Origin: VMDH01 sp038108875
GTDB taxonomy: Bacteria > Pseudomonadota > Gammaproteobacteria > Magnimaribacterales > D2472
Direction of reading: 5' to 3'
Assembly (NCBI GenBank): GCA_038108875.1
Contig: JAYNII010000001.1
Coordinates: 101,004-165,003 of the forward strand
DNA length: 64,000 nt
Shown piece by piece: positions 18,072 to 27,388 of the stretch. Numbering within the stretch: the stretch's first letter is position 1; each line of letters begins with the position of its first letter. Under the pieces are notes generated by a model that saw nothing but the letters and a program-made list of their open reading frames with translations, had not been told where the DNA came from and searched no databases. Position numbers and translations under genes: made by a program.

Positions 18072-18651
18072 CTTTCTTATACCTATTAAATTATCCGATA
18101 ATCCAAAATCTCGGCTGAGTAAAGTATTGTCTCTAAACAAAAGAATAGAATTTATGGAGTTTTGTTTGACTAATTTAATCAACTCTATATACGCAGTCAT
18201 TCCCAACCCTGATATCCATCTTCTTATCAAAGGAATAAATGAAAAAGTATTTGCAGTTAATAAGCATTTTTCAGATCTGCCACTCAATCAGGCAATTCTA
18301 TCCGTCACTAATAATCTTTTTGAATTTGGTCACCGCATAACAATTTTGCATGCAGATCTTCCTATATTGACAGAAGAATCAATAATCAGAATTAATCAAA
18401 CAATACCCAAAAATGAAGCATATATTTATCCGGATGAATATCTCTCTGGCACAAATGGACTTACCTATACTCATGGTTCTATTAAAAAATTTGTTTTTGG
18501 GGATTCCAGCTACTCGAATTTTATTAATCTAGCCAAAATTGAAAACATAGAGATGATTTCTGTGAATGACCCTGGAATTGCATTTGATCTAGATGATGAA
18601 GAAGATTTTATTAAAGTTCCTCAAAATATACGTAACAAACTGTTAGACTAG
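18064..18651 (+). CDS. cofC: 2-phospho-L-lactate (or PEP) guanylyltransferase
   Basis: A 195-residue CofC/FbiD nucleotidyltransferase, slightly short for the family. Conserved features are the N-terminal IPIKLSDNPKSRLS, the metal site ILHADLPIL, the GTNGL substrate loop and the C-terminal GIAFDLDDEEDF. It activates phospholactate or phosphoenolpyruvate with GTP for CofD. The start lies inside the end of cofD. Other cluster genes make the role secure even though this enzyme is the most divergent member of the pathway. Confidence 0.92.
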   Translation: MHSFLIPIKLSDNPKSRLSKVLSLNKRIEFMEFCLTNLINSIYAVIPNPDIHLLIKGINEKVFAVNKHFSDLPLNQAILSVTNNLFEFGHRITILHADLPILTEESIIRINQTIPKNEAYIYPDEYLSGTNGLTYTHGSIKKFVFGDSSYSNFINLAKIENIEMISVNDPGIAFDLDDEEDFIKVPQNIRNKLLD

Positions 18652-18667
18652 TTATGTTAGTAAATCT

Positions 18668-21076
18668 ATGGCAAACCACAACTTATCAAATCTTGTTGCT
18701 CAACCTAGTCAGTTAGCAGAACTAGCTGGATTATCACTTTCAATTCAATCCATTGCAACAATACCCTTAACTGAAAAACTTGTTTCTCAAGCTTTTAAGG
18801 TTAAACAAGAGTTTTATGGAAATCTCATTTCTTACTCTCCTAAAGTTTTTATTCCCTTAACTTTTCTATGCAGAGATGTTTGTCATTATTGTACTTTTGC
18901 AAAGACACCAAAAAAAATTACTTCAGCCTATTTATCCAATGAAAAAATCTTAGAAATTTGCAAGGTTGGAAGCGCTCAGGGATGTTACGAAGCTCTTTTT
19001 ACTCTTGGAGAGAAACCAGAATTAAGATATAAGACCGCAAGGGATTTTCTAACTCAACAAAACTTATCCTCTACAGTTCAATACTTACACCAGCAAGCAA
19101 AACAAGTATTTGATGAGACTGGGTTTATACCCCATATTAATGCTGGAAATTTATCCATTGAAGAGCTAATTCAATTCAAGCAAATATCTGGATCCGTTGG
19201 TCTCATGGTCGAATCTTCTTCAGATCGATTAACTCAAAAAGGCATGCCTCACTACGGTTCTCCCGATAAGAAACCATCAGCTCGCATAGAGACTTTAATT
19301 AACGCAGGTATAGCTAAAATTCCATTTACAACTGGAGTATTAATAGGTATTGGTGAAACCAAAGAAGAACTAGTTAAGACTTTATTAGAGATAGTCAAAG
19401 TGCATAAAAGCTATAACCATATACAAGAAGTAATCATACAAAACTTTGTGCCTAAACCTCAAACTCTTATGTTTGACCACCCACCTGCATCCACTGAATA
19501 CCTCATTTGGGCCATTGCTATTGCTCGATTAATTCTTCCTATTGATATTAGTATCCAGGTACCGCCCAACTTGAATAAGGAAATTCTGAGCAAACTAATA
19601 CTATCCGGTATTAATGATTTTGGCGGAGTTTCGCCGGTTACTATAGATCATGTCAATCCTGAATCTTCGTGGCCAAATATTAAGCGTCTTGAAGAGCTTT
19701 GTAATAGGTTTGATATGCATTTAGTATCAAGATTGACCATCTACCCAAAATATCTTTCTGAAGAATTCAATTCTTACCTATCAAAATCTGTTAGATCAAA
19801 AGCAATTAAATTAGTCGATGCAAGTGGTTTTTTAAGAGAGGATGATTGGAGGGCTGGCGAATCTCAATTAGTTCCTTCATTTTATTCAACACCTAAGCGA
19901 CTCACAAACATTAAAATTGCACTCGATAACCTAGATAAAAATAAGTCAATTAAAAACATTTCAGCTTTATTTCAGGCACGTGGCAGTGAGGTTAAATTCC
20001 TTGGTGAAGCTGCTTTAGAAATAAAACAAACCCTTTATGGTAATAAATTAACTTTTGTTAATAACCGAAATATTAATTACACAAATATTTGTAAATACAG
20101 TTGTAATTTTTGTGCTTTTTCTAAAGGGAGAGGTCATGATGATTTGAGAGGAAAACCATACGATATAAGTTTTGAAGAAATTCAGAGAAGGGTTTTAGAG
20201 GCTGAAAGAAGAGGGGCAACCGAAGTATGTCTTCAAGGCGGCATTCATCCAAAATATACTGGGGAAACTTATCTTAAGATTCTTGATTCCATCAGAGAAG
20301 TTTCACCGACCATCCATATTCATGCATTTTCTCCTTTGGAAATTAAACAAGGAAGCCGAACTTTAAATATGTCAATTCAAGACTATTTAAATCTACTTAA
20401 AAAAAGAGGTTTAAATTCAATACCGGGCACCGCTGCTGAAATCTTACATGACCCAGTTAGAAATATTATTTGTCCAGATAAACTTACCTCAGCTGAATGG
20501 ATTGAGGTTATAACTTCAGCTCATTCTCTGGGAATTCCCACTACATCAACTATCATGTTTGGCCATGTTGAGACTTATCATGATATCGCTATTCATCTAC
20601 TAAAGATTTTGAATATCCAAGAACAATACCAAGGTTTCACTGAATTTGTGCCTCTTCCATTTGTTTCACAGGAAGCTCCAATTTTTAGACGAGGATCTGC
20701 AAGACCTGGACCATCCTTTAGAGAAACTTTTTTGATGCACAGCATTGCTCGTCTGCTATTTAAAGAAAAACTTCCAAACATTCAGGGATCTTGGGTCAAA
20801 GCGGGTATTGAAGGTTTAATGGAGCTAACAAAGAGTGGTATCAATGACATTGGTGGTATCTTAATGAATGAATCGATAACACGTGCAGCAGGGTCTGTGC
20901 ATGGTCAAGAATTAGATATAAGGCTAATTACCAATAGATTAATGGACAAAGGAATTGAGTTAGAGCAAAGAAATACCTTATACGCAAAGCTAAGCAACAG
21001 TATTGATGCATTGGTTTTTAAGTTAGCAATCCCTCTACAAGATATATCCAGCCAATCAGAGCGGGTCTCAAAATAA
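18668..21076 (+). CDS. fbiC: FO synthase, fused CofG-CofH radical SAM enzyme
   Basis: An 802-residue bifunctional FO synthase with two radical SAM halves. The N-terminal CofG half has its CxxxCxxC cluster at Cys68, Cys72 and Cys75 (CRDVCHYC), with GIGETKEEL later. The C-terminal CofH half has Cys475, Cys479 and Cys482 (CKYSCNFC), then CLQGGIHP, HIHAFSPLE and IPGTAAEIL. Together they couple tyrosine and the ribityl-diaminouracil intermediate of riboflavin synthesis into the deazaflavin Fo. The fused form is usual in actinobacteria and other bacterial F420 producers; archaea keep two genes. It follows cofC by 16 bases and abuts the DUF1295 gene. Confidence 0.96.
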   Translation: MANHNLSNLVAQPSQLAELAGLSLSIQSIATIPLTEKLVSQAFKVKQEFYGNLISYSPKVFIPLTFLCRDVCHYCTFAKTPKKITSAYLSNEKILEICKVGSAQGCYEALFTLGEKPELRYKTARDFLTQQNLSSTVQYLHQQAKQVFDETGFIPHINAGNLSIEELIQFKQISGSVGLMVESSSDRLTQKGMPHYGSPDKKPSARIETLINAGIAKIPFTTGVLIGIGETKEELVKTLLEIVKVHKSYNHIQEVIIQNFVPKPQTLMFDHPPASTEYLIWAIAIARLILPIDISIQVPPNLNKEILSKLILSGINDFGGVSPVTIDHVNPESSWPNIKRLEELCNRFDMHLVSRLTIYPKYLSEEFNSYLSKSVRSKAIKLVDASGFLREDDWRAGESQLVPSFYSTPKRLTNIKIALDNLDKNKSIKNISALFQARGSEVKFLGEAALEIKQTLYGNKLTFVNNRNINYTNICKYSCNFCAFSKGRGHDDLRGKPYDISFEEIQRRVLEAERRGATEVCLQGGIHPKYTGETYLKILDSIREVSPTIHIHAFSPLEIKQGSRTLNMSIQDYLNLLKKRGLNSIPGTAAEILHDPVRNIICPDKLTSAEWIEVITSAHSLGIPTTSTIMFGHVETYHDIAIHLLKILNIQEQYQGFTEFVPLPFVSQEAPIFRRGSARPGPSFRETFLMHSIARLLFKEKLPNIQGSWVKAGIEGLMELTKSGINDIGGILMNESITRAAGSVHGQELDIRLITNRLMDKGIELEQRNTLYAKLSNSIDALVFKLAIPLQDISSQSERVSK

Positions 21077-21955
21077 ATGCCATTGAGGGATTTGTTTACA
21101 ATTGCTATCGGTTATTTAGCAGTCATTTTCATCATGTCTTATCTTTTTGGTTTTTTTCTAGGCTATCCGATTTTTATTAACTTGTTGTTTGTGGATACGA
21201 TTGGAACAATTTGTATTTTTGGTTTGAGTTTATTTTGGAGAAATTCAAGCTGGTACGATGCCTATTGGTCAGTCATTCCACCAGTGCTATTGTTATTGCC
21301 TTATTTTCATGGTTTTGAAATCAGTTCTTCTTCTAGAATGTTTCTAATCATTGTAGCCACTTTGTTTTGGGCTATAAGATTAACCTTTAACTGGGTTCGA
21401 AATTGGAGCGGGTTTTCACATGAAGATTGGCGTTACATTAGTATGAAAAGCTCACAAAAAACTAAGCTTGGCAAAGTTACTATTGATTTTTTAGGTATTC
21501 ATTTAATTCCAACTCTATGTGTATTTATTGGCTTAATACCGGCTGTTAATGCTTTGTATGCAAGTGAAACTCAAATTAATCCTATTGATCTAATAGCATT
21601 TGGAATAATATTTATTGGAGTGATGTTACAAATCGCATCCGATCAACAGATGTTCAATTTTAGACAAGACTCTAGTAATAAGGGTAAAACTATGCAGTCA
21701 GGATTTTGGTTTTATTCAAGACATCCAAATTATTTCGGTGAACTTATGTTTTGGCTAGGATTGTGTATTTTTGGATTTGCATCTCAGGATTTTGAATATA
21801 TAAACTTTTTAGGAATTATTGTAATGTATTTGTTAATTGCAGTGGGATCTGTAAAAATGATGGACGATCGATCGCTTAAATCAAGGGCTGATTTTGCATC
21901 TTATGCAGATTCTACACCAAAGATATGGATGAATTTATTTAAAAAAAGGTTTTAA
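21077..21955 (+). CDS. DUF1295 membrane protein (steroid 5-alpha-reductase-like)
   Basis: A 292-residue protein with about seven membrane helices. The C-terminal region has the DUF1295/steroid-5-alpha-reductase hallmark FYSRHPNYFGE, which in related enzymes forms the NADPH-binding end of a membrane reductase or methyltransferase. Its ATG directly follows the fbiC stop with no spacing, so it is almost certainly translated from the F420 mRNA. It could reduce a double bond in a lipid or steroid-like molecule. Whether it takes electrons from NADPH or F420H2 is open. No obvious ribosome binding site precedes it. Confidence 0.8.
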   Translation: MPLRDLFTIAIGYLAVIFIMSYLFGFFLGYPIFINLLFVDTIGTICIFGLSLFWRNSSWYDAYWSVIPPVLLLLPYFHGFEISSSSRMFLIIVATLFWAIRLTFNWVRNWSGFSHEDWRYISMKSSQKTKLGKVTIDFLGIHLIPTLCVFIGLIPAVNALYASETQINPIDLIAFGIIFIGVMLQIASDQQMFNFRQDSSNKGKTMQSGFWFYSRHPNYFGELMFWLGLCIFGFASQDFEYINFLGIIVMYLLIAVGSVKMMDDRSLKSRADFASYADSTPKIWMNLFKKRF

Positions 21956-21957
21956 CG

Positions 21958-23247
21958 ATGAAAAAAATTTTACTAGCTCTTATAGCGATTTCTGGATTTT
22001 CTAGTGGCCAATCCTTATCCGAACAACTTGATAAAGATATTAACGGTTTGATGAGTAAAGTAATCGAGTGGCGTCACCATTTTCATCAATATCCAGAATT
22101 ATCTAATCGAGAATTTAAAACATCCGAGTATATTAAAAATGTTTTAGAGGATTTAGGTCTAGAAGTTCAAAGCAATATTGCACGCACAGGCTTGGTTGCA
22201 ATGATACGGGGATCACAACCCGGTCCTCTAATAGCTCTTCGCGCTGATATAGATGGTCTGCCTGTAACTGAAGAACTAGGTTTGCCATTTTCCTCAAAGG
22301 AAAGAACAACTTATCAGGGAAATGAAGTGGGTGTTATGCATGCATGTGGACACGATGCTCATATAGCAATCCTTCTAGGGGTTGCTGAATACTTGGTTAA
22401 GAATACCGATAAAATAAAGGGCGACATCATGTTAATCTTTCAACCTGCTGAGGAAGGCGCTCCAGAAGGAGAAGAGGGCGGAGCCTTTTTAATGCTTAAA
22501 GAAGGAATCTTTAATTTAGAGAAACCCGATGCCATTTTTGGTCTTCACGTTACCAACGGTAAACATGGCTCAATATTTTTAAAACCTGGGCCAACCATGG
22601 CATCTGCTGAAGCTTTTAGAATTACTGTAGAAGGTAAGCAAACTCACGGTTCTAGACCGTGGGCAGGGGTCGACCCTGTAGTTGCAGCTTTCAATATTGG
22701 TACTACCATGCAGACCATAGTCTCGAGGAGGTTAAATATCCTTGATAGTCAGGCTGTAGTTTCGATTGGTATGGTAAAAGGGGGTACTCGTAACAATATC
22801 ATCCCTCAACAAGTAGTATTAGAAGGAACTATCAGAACTTTTGAGAAAAGTTACTTGGATCAGATTCACAAAGAAATCAAAACAATAGCGACTAACATTG
22901 CAGAGGCTCATAATGCAACAGCAAAAGTTGAACTAGCCATTTACGGTAATTACCCAGTCACTTTTAACGATTTAAATCTTTCATCTCAACTTGAATCTTC
23001 ACTGATCAAAGCCAGTGATAATAACTATATGAGAATGAATGTTCCAAGAACTGGAGCTGAAGATTTTTCATTCTTTGCTCAAGAGGTACCAGGTCTATAT
23101 TTCTTTTTAGGAGTGAATCCTGAAAATCAAGAATCTAGTTTTACTAATCACTCTCCGAGGTTTTATGTAGATGATGATGCTCTTGATACAGGAGTAAAGG
23201 CCTTTATCCAGTTAGTTGAAGATTTTAGCGAAAACTTTAATCAATAG
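21958..23247 (+). CDS. M20 family amidohydrolase/peptidase, secreted
   Basis: A 429-residue M20D-type hydrolase with a cleavable signal peptide (about 20 residues, ending near GFSSGQS), so it acts in the periplasm or outside. Metal-binding blocks are ALRADIDGLPV, MHACGHDAHIA and PAEEGAPEGEEGG, and the dimerisation domain starts near AFRITVEGKQTHGSRPW. The family removes acyl groups from amino acids or hydrolyses indole/hippurate-type amides. It starts 2 bases after the DUF1295 stop and may be on the F420 transcript, although its function looks unrelated. Its end overlaps the convergent flavoprotein gene by 11 bases. Confidence 0.88.
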   Translation: MKKILLALIAISGFSSGQSLSEQLDKDINGLMSKVIEWRHHFHQYPELSNREFKTSEYIKNVLEDLGLEVQSNIARTGLVAMIRGSQPGPLIALRADIDGLPVTEELGLPFSSKERTTYQGNEVGVMHACGHDAHIAILLGVAEYLVKNTDKIKGDIMLIFQPAEEGAPEGEEGGAFLMLKEGIFNLEKPDAIFGLHVTNGKHGSIFLKPGPTMASAEAFRITVEGKQTHGSRPWAGVDPVVAAFNIGTTMQTIVSRRLNILDSQAVVSIGMVKGGTRNNIIPQQVVLEGTIRTFEKSYLDQIHKEIKTIATNIAEAHNATAKVELAIYGNYPVTFNDLNLSSQLESSLIKASDNNYMRMNVPRTGAEDFSFFAQEVPGLYFFLGVNPENQESSFTNHSPRFYVDDDALDTGVKAFIQLVEDFSENFNQ

Positions 23248-24370
23248 TTGGAAGCATTTTATTAAGATTGTCTACAACATCTAAATACTCGTGTACTAAC
23301 CTAGAGATAACATTTTTGGTTGATTCAATTTCGTTAAGCTGTCCAATAACTTGACCTGCTGCGTTAAAGGAAACTTCCTGCGCTTTACCTTTATCGGCAT
23401 ATATTGAAGTTCTTCTAATGGCATCATAGGTAATCATGCCCTGTAAAGGCATGGGCAATGGTTTAGGATTGGCAGGGTTTTCCCAGGCATCTGTCCATGC
23501 ATTTCTTAGCATGCGGGCAGGTTTTCCAGTCCATGATTTGCTTCTGATAGTATCTTCGCTGGTAGCATTTAAATAAGATTTTTTTTGTGCAGGTTGAGTA
23601 AAAGCTTCTTCAACTGTTAACCATAAAGAACCAGTCCAAACTCCTTGAGCTCCCATTGCAAGCGCAGCAGCCATTTGCCTTCCGTTACCAATTCCCCCAG
23701 CAGCTAGAACTGGAAGATCTCCAACAGCATCTATTATCTGAGGCCATAAAACTATGCTACCAATTTCACCAGTATGACCTCCGCCTTCACTCCCTTGAGC
23801 AACTATGAAATCTAGACCTGCTCTTTTATGTGCCAAAGCTTGTTTAATTTTTCCACAGAGCGCTCCAATTAACACACCTTGTGATTTAACTTCCTTTATT
23901 ACTTCCTTCGGAGGTGTTCCTAAAGCATTTGCAAAGAGTTTCACATTTTTTCGTTTGAGAGCTTCCTCAACTTGAGGCTCAGCGGTTGCCTGAGTCCAAC
24001 CTAACAGACCTCCTTTGGGACCATTGCTATTTTCAGCAATTGGAACACCATGATCAGATAATAATTTTTCAACGAATGCTCTATGCTCTTTCGGAATAGC
24101 TTTTTCTAAGCTCTCTAAAAGCTTCTGTGGATCAAGTTCATCCATACCCTCATATTTTTGAGGTATAACAGTATCTACCCCGTATGGTCTGTCTCCTATA
24201 TGAGCATCAATCCAATCAAGCTCCTCTTGAAGTTGTTCCAGCGAAAATCCTACAGCGCCTAACACACCAATACCTCCAGCTTTGCTAACAGCAACAACTA
24301 CGTCTCTGCAATGAGTGAAGGCAAAGATTGGGTATTCAATTCCCAGTTTTTTACATATTTCAGTTTGCAT
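23237..24370 (-). CDS. Nitronate monooxygenase-like FMN protein
   Basis: The likely product has 377 residues from the ATG at 24370. A longer reading from 24430 would add a hydrophobic 20-residue extension overlapping the divergent gene's start and is less likely, because the family begins at MQTEICKKLGIEYPIFAF. FMN-binding segments are AQGSEGGGHTGEIG (with the active-site His) and LAAGGIGNGRQMAAALAMGA. Members oxidise alkyl nitronates or act as enoyl-reductase-like TIM-barrel flavoproteins. A TATATA sequence ends 9 bases before this ATG with no Shine-Dalgarno motif, so the mRNA may be nearly leaderless. It is divergent from the KstD-like gene. Confidence 0.82.
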   Translation of the reverse strand: MQTEICKKLGIEYPIFAFTHCRDVVVAVSKAGGIGVLGAVGFSLEQLQEELDWIDAHIGDRPYGVDTVIPQKYEGMDELDPQKLLESLEKAIPKEHRAFVEKLLSDHGVPIAENSNGPKGGLLGWTQATAEPQVEEALKRKNVKLFANALGTPPKEVIKEVKSQGVLIGALCGKIKQALAHKRAGLDFIVAQGSEGGGHTGEIGSIVLWPQIIDAVGDLPVLAAGGIGNGRQMAAALAMGAQGVWTGSLWLTVEEAFTQPAQKKSYLNATSEDTIRSKSWTGKPARMLRNAWTDAWENPANPKPLPMPLQGMITYDAIRRTSIYADKGKAQEVSFNAAGQVIGQLNEIESTKNVISRLVHEYLDVVDNLNKMLPTID

Positions 24371-24428
24371 AATAAGGGTTATATAATCTAGATAATTCGA
24401 ATTATAAAAAAATATAGGAAATACTACC

Positions 24429-26147
24429 ATGAATAAAAATTGGGACTATGAGTATGATGTTGTTGTAGTGGGTTCTGGTAATGGTGCTCTTACAGCTGCA
24501 CTGTGCTCCCATGATGGAGGAGCAAAAGTTTTAGTCATAGAGAAAAGCGCTCAATTGGGAGGAACTAGTGCGTCCTCAGGTGGAGGTGTATGGATTCCAA
24601 ATAACAGATATGCAATTGCTGCTAATGCAGATGATAGTATACAAGAAGCAAGGGATTACATATCTAGCGTTTCCCCTGAAGGGAAAATAAATCCTGAACT
24701 TATTGAGACCTATATTCAAGAAGGTCCAAAAATGATTGATTACTTGCACAATAATTCAAGAGTAAAGTACTTAAATCTTCCTCATTATCCAGATTATTTT
24801 CCTGACAACCCAGGAGGCAAGGCTGGAAATAGATCTATGGAACCAGAGCCTGTTTTTGGAACTGAGCTTAAAGATGACCTAAGGCTCTTGAGAGATCAGC
24901 ACCCACAAACTACATTTAGAATGGGTCCTATTACGATGAACTTTACTCAAGTTGAGGGGCAACTCTTATTAGGAGCATTACCAGGATGGAAAAAATTATT
25001 TGCAAAACTTTTTTCCAAATATATTTTAGATATTCCCATGCGATGGAAATGGGGTTGGAAAGATAGAAGACTAACTATGGGTAATGCAGGGGTTGCAAGA
25101 CTTTTACTTTCTCTTAAAGACAGAAATATTGCCATTTGGTGCAATACTGCGTTCACTGATCTTATAACTAATGCTAAAAAAGAAGTAATTGGTATTAATG
25201 CATTGAAAGAGGGAAAGTCTATTTCAATAAAAGCACATAAAGCGGTTATTTTAGCATCTGGAGGGTTTGAAAAAGATCAAGCCCTAAGAGAAAAATATCT
25301 TCCAAAGCCTACAGATGCTTCTTGGAGTGCTGCTAATTCTTATAATACCGGTGACGCACTTAAAGCTGCTTTGAAACTTGGAGCACAAACGCATCAAATG
25401 GATTGGGGCTGGTGGTCAACTACAATGAAAGTTCCTGGAGTTGAAAAGGGCTGGTTATCAATGGTGGATAAGTCCATGCCTGGAAACTATACAGTTAACA
25501 AAAACGGCGAGAGATTTTCTAACGAATCCCAAAATTATGTCAGTTTTGTAAATGATATGTTTAGCGAATATTCAGCTGGGAATCCTTGTGCACCATGCTA
25601 TATGATTTTTGATAGTAATTTTAGACAGAATAGGCCATGTGGGCCTTTATTACAGGCGAGCATGCAACCTGATAGTAGAGTCCCCAAAGAGTGGTGGACT
25701 CCATCTTTCTTAACTAAAGCAGAAACCCTAGAAGAGCTTGCAATCAAAGTTGGAATTAATGCTGAAGGTTTATTAGCCACACAGAAAAAAGTTAATGAAT
25801 ATTCAATAACTGGTATCGATCCAGATTTTAAAAGAGGCGACACTGTCTATGACAGATATTATGGGGACCCAACTGTAACTCCAAATCCCTGTTTAGCTCC
25901 TCTTCAAAAAGCTCCATTTTATTGTATGGTTTTGTATCCAGGAGAAATGGGAACAGCAGGAGGTCTGGTTATTGATTCCAAAGCCAGAGTTCTTGATCAA
26001 GAATCTCAACCCATAAAGAATTTATATGCTTGTGGAAATTGCACAACAGCATTGCTTCCAAAATATCCTGGTCCTGGATCGACATTAGGTCCTGCGATGA
26101 CTTTTGGATATCTTGCAGCAAGAGATATAACTGGAGCTAACTTTTGA
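24429..26147 (+). CDS. FAD-dependent dehydrogenase, 3-ketosteroid delta-1-dehydrogenase-like
   Basis: A 572-residue flavoprotein of the fumarate reductase/KstD family. The N-terminal dinucleotide loop is VVVVGSGNGALTAAL with the FAD contact IEKSAQLGGTSASSGGG. Near the end, PFYCMVLYPGEMGTAGG carries the Tyr and Gly equivalent to the catalytic Tyr and oxyanion Gly of KstD, and YPGPGSTLGPAMTFGY is the family C-terminal FAD motif. It should introduce or remove a double bond next to a ketone in a steroid-like ring. Its stop overlaps the TTG start of the SDR downstream, and KSI-like genes follow. Confidence 0.83.
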   Translation: MNKNWDYEYDVVVVGSGNGALTAALCSHDGGAKVLVIEKSAQLGGTSASSGGGVWIPNNRYAIAANADDSIQEARDYISSVSPEGKINPELIETYIQEGPKMIDYLHNNSRVKYLNLPHYPDYFPDNPGGKAGNRSMEPEPVFGTELKDDLRLLRDQHPQTTFRMGPITMNFTQVEGQLLLGALPGWKKLFAKLFSKYILDIPMRWKWGWKDRRLTMGNAGVARLLLSLKDRNIAIWCNTAFTDLITNAKKEVIGINALKEGKSISIKAHKAVILASGGFEKDQALREKYLPKPTDASWSAANSYNTGDALKAALKLGAQTHQMDWGWWSTTMKVPGVEKGWLSMVDKSMPGNYTVNKNGERFSNESQNYVSFVNDMFSEYSAGNPCAPCYMIFDSNFRQNRPCGPLLQASMQPDSRVPKEWWTPSFLTKAETLEELAIKVGINAEGLLATQKKVNEYSITGIDPDFKRGDTVYDRYYGDPTVTPNPCLAPLQKAPFYCMVLYPGEMGTAGGLVIDSKARVLDQESQPIKNLYACGNCTTALLPKYPGPGSTLGPAMTFGYLAARDITGANF

Positions 26148-26899
26148 ATTCACTAAAAAATAAAATAGCAGTTATTTCAGGATCAGGGCAGGGTGTCGGT
26201 GAAGGAATAGCCTTAGCACTTGCTTCCTACGGCGTGAAAGTAGCCCTCCTGGGCAGAACTTTTGCAAAAGTCGAGCAAGTTGCAATGAATATTAAGGAAA
26301 ATGGTGGAAATGCTTTGCCTGTTGAATGTGATGTTAAAAATTTAAACAGTATTACTGAAGCAGTTGATAAAGTAATTGCTGAATATGGGACTATAAATAT
26401 TCTTGTTAACAATGCTCAGGAAGTTCCCCTTGGTTCGATTTTGGATGTTACTGATGAAGCAGCTGAAAATGGTTGGAAATCAGGGCCCTTAGCATCTTTA
26501 AGATTTATGAGAACTTGTTATAAATATTTAAAAGGAAATGGCTCTGTTATTAATTTAGCGAGCTCGTCAGCCTTGAGACCGGATTCTGCTGGTTATGGCG
26601 TTTATGCTGCAGTTAAAGAAGCTATTAGATCTATTACCAGAACTGCTGCTGTTGAATGGGGTCCTGATAATATCAGGGTAAATGCAATCATGCCTCTTGC
26701 TATGTCCAAAGGTATGGAATGGTGGATGAAAGAGAGACCAGATGAAGCCAATGAATTTTTGAGAACTATACCTTTAGGTAGAGTTGGAGACTGTAAAGAT
26801 GATATTGGGATGGCTGTTTGTAAACTTCTAACAGACGATATGAGCTATATTACAGGAAGTACCATCATGCTTGATGGTGGACAAGCATTTTTAGGATAA
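26144..26899 (+). CDS. Short-chain dehydrogenase/reductase (SDR), TTG start
   Basis: A 251-residue SDR with cofactor loop SGSGQGVGEG (residues 12-21), NNAQ in place of NNAG, INLASSSA before the catalytic Tyr, and VYAAVKEA supplying the YxxxK pair. The C-terminus is GSTIMLDGGQ. The start is TTG overlapping the TGA of the upstream flavoprotein gene, with no other start at the right place. It probably acts on the hydroxyl/keto product of the same pathway as its neighbours. Confidence 0.85.
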   Translation: MNSLKNKIAVISGSGQGVGEGIALALASYGVKVALLGRTFAKVEQVAMNIKENGGNALPVECDVKNLNSITEAVDKVIAEYGTINILVNNAQEVPLGSILDVTDEAAENGWKSGPLASLRFMRTCYKYLKGNGSVINLASSSALRPDSAGYGVYAAVKEAIRSITRTAAVEWGPDNIRVNAIMPLAMSKGMEWWMKERPDEANEFLRTIPLGRVGDCKDDIGMAVCKLLTDDMSYITGSTIMLDGGQAFLG

Positions 26900-26901
26900 T
26901 T

Positions 26902-27387
26902 ATGGACACGCTGGAAAAACTATTTGCCATTGAAGAAATCAAACAACTTAAACACAGATATTTTAGAGCTATAGATATGGCTGATTTTGATTTGTTAGAT
27001 GAAATTTTTCATCCTGATATAAAAGTAGACTACAGAGGCGGAACTTATAGATGGGAACAATCAGGCAAAGAAGCTATAATTAAAGCTCTAAAATATTCAT
27101 TCCACAGTCAAGCCGCAGCTATGCACACTGGTCATCACCCTGAAATATCGATCGATTCCTCAATAACAGCGTCAGGCAAGTGGTACCTTCATGATATTTT
27201 TTTTAATTTTAATGAAAAAATTGTTACTCAGGGGACTGCGCTCTATGAAGATGAGTATATGCACGATGGGGTCTCTTGGAAAATTATTTCTTCTCAATAC
27301 GACAGAATTGTAGAGTCTATATCACCTATTGATGAAAATATGAAATTTACAAAATTCATGCTTAAAGATAAAGGAATAAAGTTATAA
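26902..27387 (+). CDS. SnoaL/NTF2-fold protein
   Basis: A 161-residue SnoaL-like protein. The start (LFAIEEIKQLKHRYFRAIDM) and the DEIFHPDIKVDYRGG and GHHPEISI segments match the SnoaL_4 type of NTF2-like folds. Such proteins include ring-hydroxylating dioxygenase small subunits, cyclases, isomerases and dehydratases. It lies 2 bases after the SDR and before a second NTF2-like gene, so a part in ring or double-bond rearrangement is plausible. The reaction is not predictable. Confidence 0.75.
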   Translation: MDTLEKLFAIEEIKQLKHRYFRAIDMADFDLLDEIFHPDIKVDYRGGTYRWEQSGKEAIIKALKYSFHSQAAAMHTGHHPEISIDSSITASGKWYLHDIFFNFNEKIVTQGTALYEDEYMHDGVSWKIISSQYDRIVESISPIDENMKFTKFMLKDKGIKL

Positions 27388-27388
27388 C

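Noticed and set aside
24371..24430. Hydrophobic N-terminal extension of the nitronate monooxygenase-like protein as a signal peptide
   Set aside because: It overlaps the divergent start, lacks basic residues before the hydrophobic part and is absent from the family; it reads through AT-rich promoter DNA.
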